Positions 4,253 to 7,117 of a DNA stretch of 7,117 bases are shown piece by piece. The translations under genes were made by a program, and so were the position numbers. The notes below the pieces were generated by a model. It saw only the letters and a program-made list of their open reading frames with translations. It ran no database searches and had not been told where the DNA came from. The DNA comes from Cycloclasticus sp. (GTDB lineage Bacteria > Pseudomonadota > Gammaproteobacteria > Methylococcales > Cycloclasticaceae), in NCBI GenBank assembly GCA_019090295.1, contig JAHRWG010000008.1, forward strand, positions 1 through 7,117, in the 5' to 3' direction. Within the stretch, counting starts at the first letter, position 1; each line of letters begins with the position of its first letter.

Positions 4253-7117
4253 TTAATGACGCGCTTGTAGTGCGTGTAGCTCTCTTACTTCCTTAACACT
4301 GATATCAGCGAGGGCATCGACAGTTGCTTTAGCACCTGCAATGGTGGTGCAATAAGTTGCTTTATTTTGTAAGGACTCACGACGAATTGGAAATGAGTCG
4401 ACAATGGCTTGTTTACCTTCTGTGGTATTCACGACCAATTGAATACTTTCATTCTTAATAACATCTACAATATGTGGTCGCCCTTCATTCACCTTGTTCA
4501 CGACTGTGCATTTAATACCCACTGCTTTAAATGCAACTGCGGTACCACCAGTCGCTAGAATTTCTTTGCCACGTGATTGTAGTGTTTTTGCTACCTCTAT
4601 CGCTTTTTCTTTATCGGCATCACGAACACTGAACAACACTTTCTCTTTATCACATAACTCAATACCAGCCGCACGTTGAGATTTACCAAAGGCTTCGCCA
4701 AAGGTATCACCAACGCCCATTACTTCACCGGTTGATTTCATTTCTGGGCCAAGCAATGGATCAACATTTGGGAATTTCACAAACGGGAATACAGATTCTT
4801 TAACTGAGAAATAATCAGGAATAATTTCTACCGTCGCGCCCTGCTCAGCCAATGATTGCCCCGCCATACAGCGTGCAGCAATTTTAGCCAACGGATAACC
4901 CGTTACTTTTGAAACAAATGGAACCGAACGTGATGCTCGTGGATTAACTTCTAAAATATAAACATCATCGCCTTTAATCGCGAACTGAATATTCATTAAA
5001 CCTAACACACCAAGCCCTTGTGCCAATTGCTTGGTTTGTACACGCATTCTGTCTTGAATATCTTGGCTCAAATCGAAAGGAGGCAATGAACAGGCTGAAT
5101 CACCCGAGTGTACACCCGCTTGCTCAATATGTTCCATGATGCCGCCAATCAACAAATCTTTACCATCAAAAACCGCATCAACATCCACTTCAACCGCATC
5201 ATCAAGGAAGCGATCTAATAATACCGGTGAGTCATTCGACACGCTAACAGCTTCACGCATATAGGTGCGCAATTCAGATTCATCATATACAATTTCCATT
5301 GCACGACCGCCAAGTACATAGGAAGGCCTAACCACCAGTGGGTAACCAATTTCTTCCGCTAATAAAACAGCTTTTTCTGGGTCACGTGCAGTTCTATTAG
5401 GTGGTTGTAACAAACCTAAACGTTCAACTAATTGCTGGAATAATTCACGATCTTCTGCCAAATCAATCGCCTTAGGTGAGGTACCAATAATGGGCACACC
5501 TGCAGCTTCCAAGGCTTCTGCCAGTTTTAATGGTGTTTGACCACCATACTGCACAATAACGCCTTTTGGTTTTTCAATATTAACCACTTCAAGTACATCT
5601 TCAAGTGTTAACGATTCAAAATACAAGCGATCTGATGTGTCAAAATCGGTTGAAACGGTTTCTGGGTTACAGTTAACCATGATCGTTTCATAACCATCTT
5701 CACGCATCGCTAAAGCCGCATGCACACAGCAGTAATCAAACTCAATGCCTTGACCAATACGGTTTGGTCCGCCACCTAATACCATTATTTTATCGCGGTC
5801 GGTTGGGTTAGATTCGCACTCTTCCTCATAGGTAGAATACATATAAGCCGTGGGCGATGAAAACTCACCCGCACAGGAATCAATTCGCTTATACACAGGA
5901 CGAATATCTAAACCATGACGGTGCGCTCTAAGCACTGACTCATCAACCTTCAATAATGTCGCTAAACGCTCATCGGAGAAACCTTTGCGTTTTAGACGCC
6001 ACATCGTTTTAAAATCAATCGCTGCTAAAGAAACACCTTCAAGTGCCGCTTCTTCATTTAATAAGTCTTCAATTTGCACCAAGAACCAACGGTCAATTTT
6101 GGTTTGGTTAAAAATACTTTCTAAGCCATAACCTTTTCTAAACGCATCAGCCACGTACCAAATACGATCCGCACCTGGCTGTTGAATCTCATGTCGCAAG
6201 ACCGCGTCAACGTCAGCATCATCCAAGTTAACAATTGGATCTAGGCCGCTCATGCCCGTTTCAAGGCCGCGAAGCGCTTTTTGTAGAGATTCTTGAAATG
6301 TACGCCCCACTGCCATTACTTCACCAACTGACTTCATTTGAGTCGTTAGGCGGTCATCTGCCATCGGGAACTTTTCAAAAGTAAACCGAGGTATTTTGGT
6401 GACAACGTAATCGATAGAGGGTTCAAATGAAGCAGGTGTTGTGCCGCCTGTAATTTCGTTACTAAGCTCATCTAATGTGTAGCCAATAGCCAGTTTGGCC
6501 GCCACTTTAGCAATTGGAAAACCGGTTGCTTTTGAGGCCAATGCTGATGAACGTGACACACGCGGGTTCATCTCAATAACAATCATTTCTCCATTGTCCG
6601 GGTTGATCGCAAATTGTACGTTTGAACCACCTGTATCAACACCAATTTCACGCAGCACATCAACCGATGCGTTACGCAGTATTTGGTATTCTTTGTCAGT
6701 AAGGGTTTGTGCGGGTGCAACAGTAATCGAGTCGCCGGTATGCACACCCATAGGGTCAAAATTTTCAATCGAACAAATAATAATGCAGTTATCTTTATGG
6801 TCACGCACCACTTCCATCTCGTACTCTTTCCATCCGAGCACAGACTCTTCGATTAACAGCTCATTGGTAGGCGATAAATCTAAGCCACGTGTACATATCT
6901 CAATGAATTCTTCGCGGTTGTACGAAATACCACCGCCACTACCACCCATGGTAAATGAGGGACGGATAATCGTTGGAAAACCGATTGAATCAAGCGCTTC
7001 AAATGCCTCATCCATACTATGAGCAACAAAGGAGCGCGGTGTGTTTAAGCCGATTTTCGTCATCGCCTTTTTAAACAAGTCTCTATCTTCTGCCTTATCA
7101 ATGGCTTCTTTAGATGC
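4253..7117 (-). CDS. carB: Carbamoyl-phosphate synthase large subunit, N-terminus cut by window edge
   Basis: Makes carbamoyl phosphate from bicarbonate, glutamine-derived ammonia and two ATP for pyrimidine and arginine synthesis, in complex with CarA; cytoplasmic. The 954 visible residues begin at the equivalent of E. coli residue 118 ([12 protein letters not shown], the final Arg being R129) and end near 1071 of about 1073; only the N-terminal pre-ATP-grasp part is missing. The first ATP-grasp shows [14 protein letters not shown] and [12 protein letters not shown], then comes the oligomerisation domain with [10 protein letters not shown]. The second half begins with [18 protein letters not shown] and has [33 protein letters not shown] and [15 protein letters not shown]. 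The C-terminal MGS-like allosteric domain keeps [16 protein letters not shown] and NTTEG, the UMP-contact regions in E. coli, and CTTIAG near the ornithine-site T1042. The frame is open to the edge, so TTG 7078 is an internal codon and not the start. No disruption is seen; carA is expected just beyond. Confidence 0.99.
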   Translation of the reverse strand, partial: ASKEAIDKAEDRDLFKKAMTKIGLNTPRSFVAHSMDEAFEALDSIGFPTIIRPSFTMGGSGGGISYNREEFIEICTRGLDLSPTNELLIEESVLGWKEYEMEVVRDHKDNCIIICSIENFDPMGVHTGDSITVAPAQTLTDKEYQILRNASVDVLREIGVDTGGSNVQFAINPDNGEMIVIEMNPRVSRSSALASKATGFPIAKVAAKLAIGYTLDELSNEITGGTTPASFEPSIDYVVTKIPRFTFEKFPMADDRLTTQMKSVGEVMAVGRTFQESLQKALRGLETGMSGLDPIVNLDDADVDAVLRHEIQQPGADRIWYVADAFRKGYGLESIFNQTKIDRWFLVQIEDLLNEEAALEGVSLAAIDFKTMWRLKRKGFSDERLATLLKVDESVLRAHRHGLDIRPVYKRIDSCAGEFSSPTAYMYSTYEEECESNPTDRDKIMVLGGGPNRIGQGIEFDYCCVHAALAMREDGYETIMVNCNPETVSTDFDTSDRLYFESLTLEDVLEVVNIEKPKGVIVQYGGQTPLKLAEALEAAGVPIIGTSPKAIDLAEDRELFQQLVERLGLLQPPNRTARDPEKAVLLAEEIGYPLVVRPSYVLGGRAMEIVYDESELRTYMREAVSVSNDSPVLLDRFLDDAVEVDVDAVFDGKDLLIGGIMEHIEQAGVHSGDSACSLPPFDLSQDIQDRMRVQTKQLAQGLGVLGLMNIQFAIKGDDVYILEVNPRASRSVPFVSKVTGYPLAKIAARCMAGQSLAEQGATVEIIPDYFSVKESVFPFVKFPNVDPLLGPEMKSTGEVMGVGDTFGEAFGKSQRAAGIELCDKEKVLFSVRDADKEKAIEVAKTLQSRGKEILATGGTAVAFKAVGIKCTVVNKVNEGRPHIVDVIKNESIQLVVNTTEGKQAIVDSFPIRRESLQNKATYCTTIAGAKATVDALADISVKEVRELHALQARH

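Noticed and set aside
6495..7022. Plus-strand open frame of 175 codons antisense to carB
   Set aside because: It lies entirely opposite the conserved ATP-grasp coding region of carB, has low-complexity Ser/Ile/Pro-rich composition and shows no recognisable motif. It is a shadow of the real gene.
7076..7078. TTG at 7078 as the carB start
   Set aside because: The frame continues open to the window edge with conserved CarB sequence (A-I-D-K-A-E-D-R), so the codon is internal leucine and the gene is truncated only by the window.
1..7117. Mobile elements, CRISPR arrays, tRNA or rRNA genes, or a novel defence or biosynthetic system
   Set aside because: The window is almost fully occupied by six conserved housekeeping genes with short gaps. 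No direct-repeat array, transposase, integrase or structured RNA family was recognisable.

Overview
The window is a conserved housekeeping block from a gammaproteobacterium. Every protein here reads as a close relative of its Escherichia coli counterpart. The order carB-greA-yhbY-rlmE-ftsH-folP, with only yhbY on the plus strand, matches the arrangement I know from Pseudomonas-like gammaproteobacteria (in E. coli carAB lies elsewhere). The DNA is moderately AT-rich by eye, which suggests a lower-GC lineage than Pseudomonas; I cannot name a genus. I see no RNA gene, insertion sequence, CRISPR array, prophage or sign of recent transfer, and no intergenic stretch exceeds about 125 bases.

Layout from left to right. 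Bases 1-701 (minus) hold folP, dihydropteroate synthase, whose C-terminal end runs off the left edge. Bases 718-2646 (minus) hold ftsH, the membrane AAA+ zinc protease, starting at TTG. Bases 2647-2737 are the ftsH leader, with a nested inverted repeat and a near-perfect heat-shock (sigma-32) promoter whose -35 element lies in the last codons of rlmE. Bases 2738-3358 (minus) hold rlmE, the 23S rRNA U2552 2'-O-methyltransferase. Bases 3359-3481 are the divergent control region. Bases 3482-3769 (plus) hold yhbY, a CRM-domain ribosome-assembly protein. Bases 3760-4236 (minus) hold greA, a transcript-cleavage factor, whose 3' end overlaps yhbY tail to tail by 10 bases. Bases 4253-7117 (minus) hold carB, the carbamoyl-phosphate synthase large subunit, which lacks about 117 N-terminal residues beyond the right edge.

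Two minus-strand transcription units are likely: (carA-)carB-greA and rlmE-ftsH-folP. Each has 16-base gaps at a junction (carB/greA and ftsH/folP). The genes connect nucleotide and arginine precursor supply (carB), folate synthesis (folP), transcription elongation (greA), large-subunit ribosome maturation (rlmE, yhbY) and membrane and heat-shock proteostasis (ftsH).

The most informative signal is regulatory: the sigma-32 promoter would let ftsH(-folP) be induced by heat separately from rlmE, and FtsH degrades sigma-32 in E. coli. I found no candidate for an undescribed biological system.
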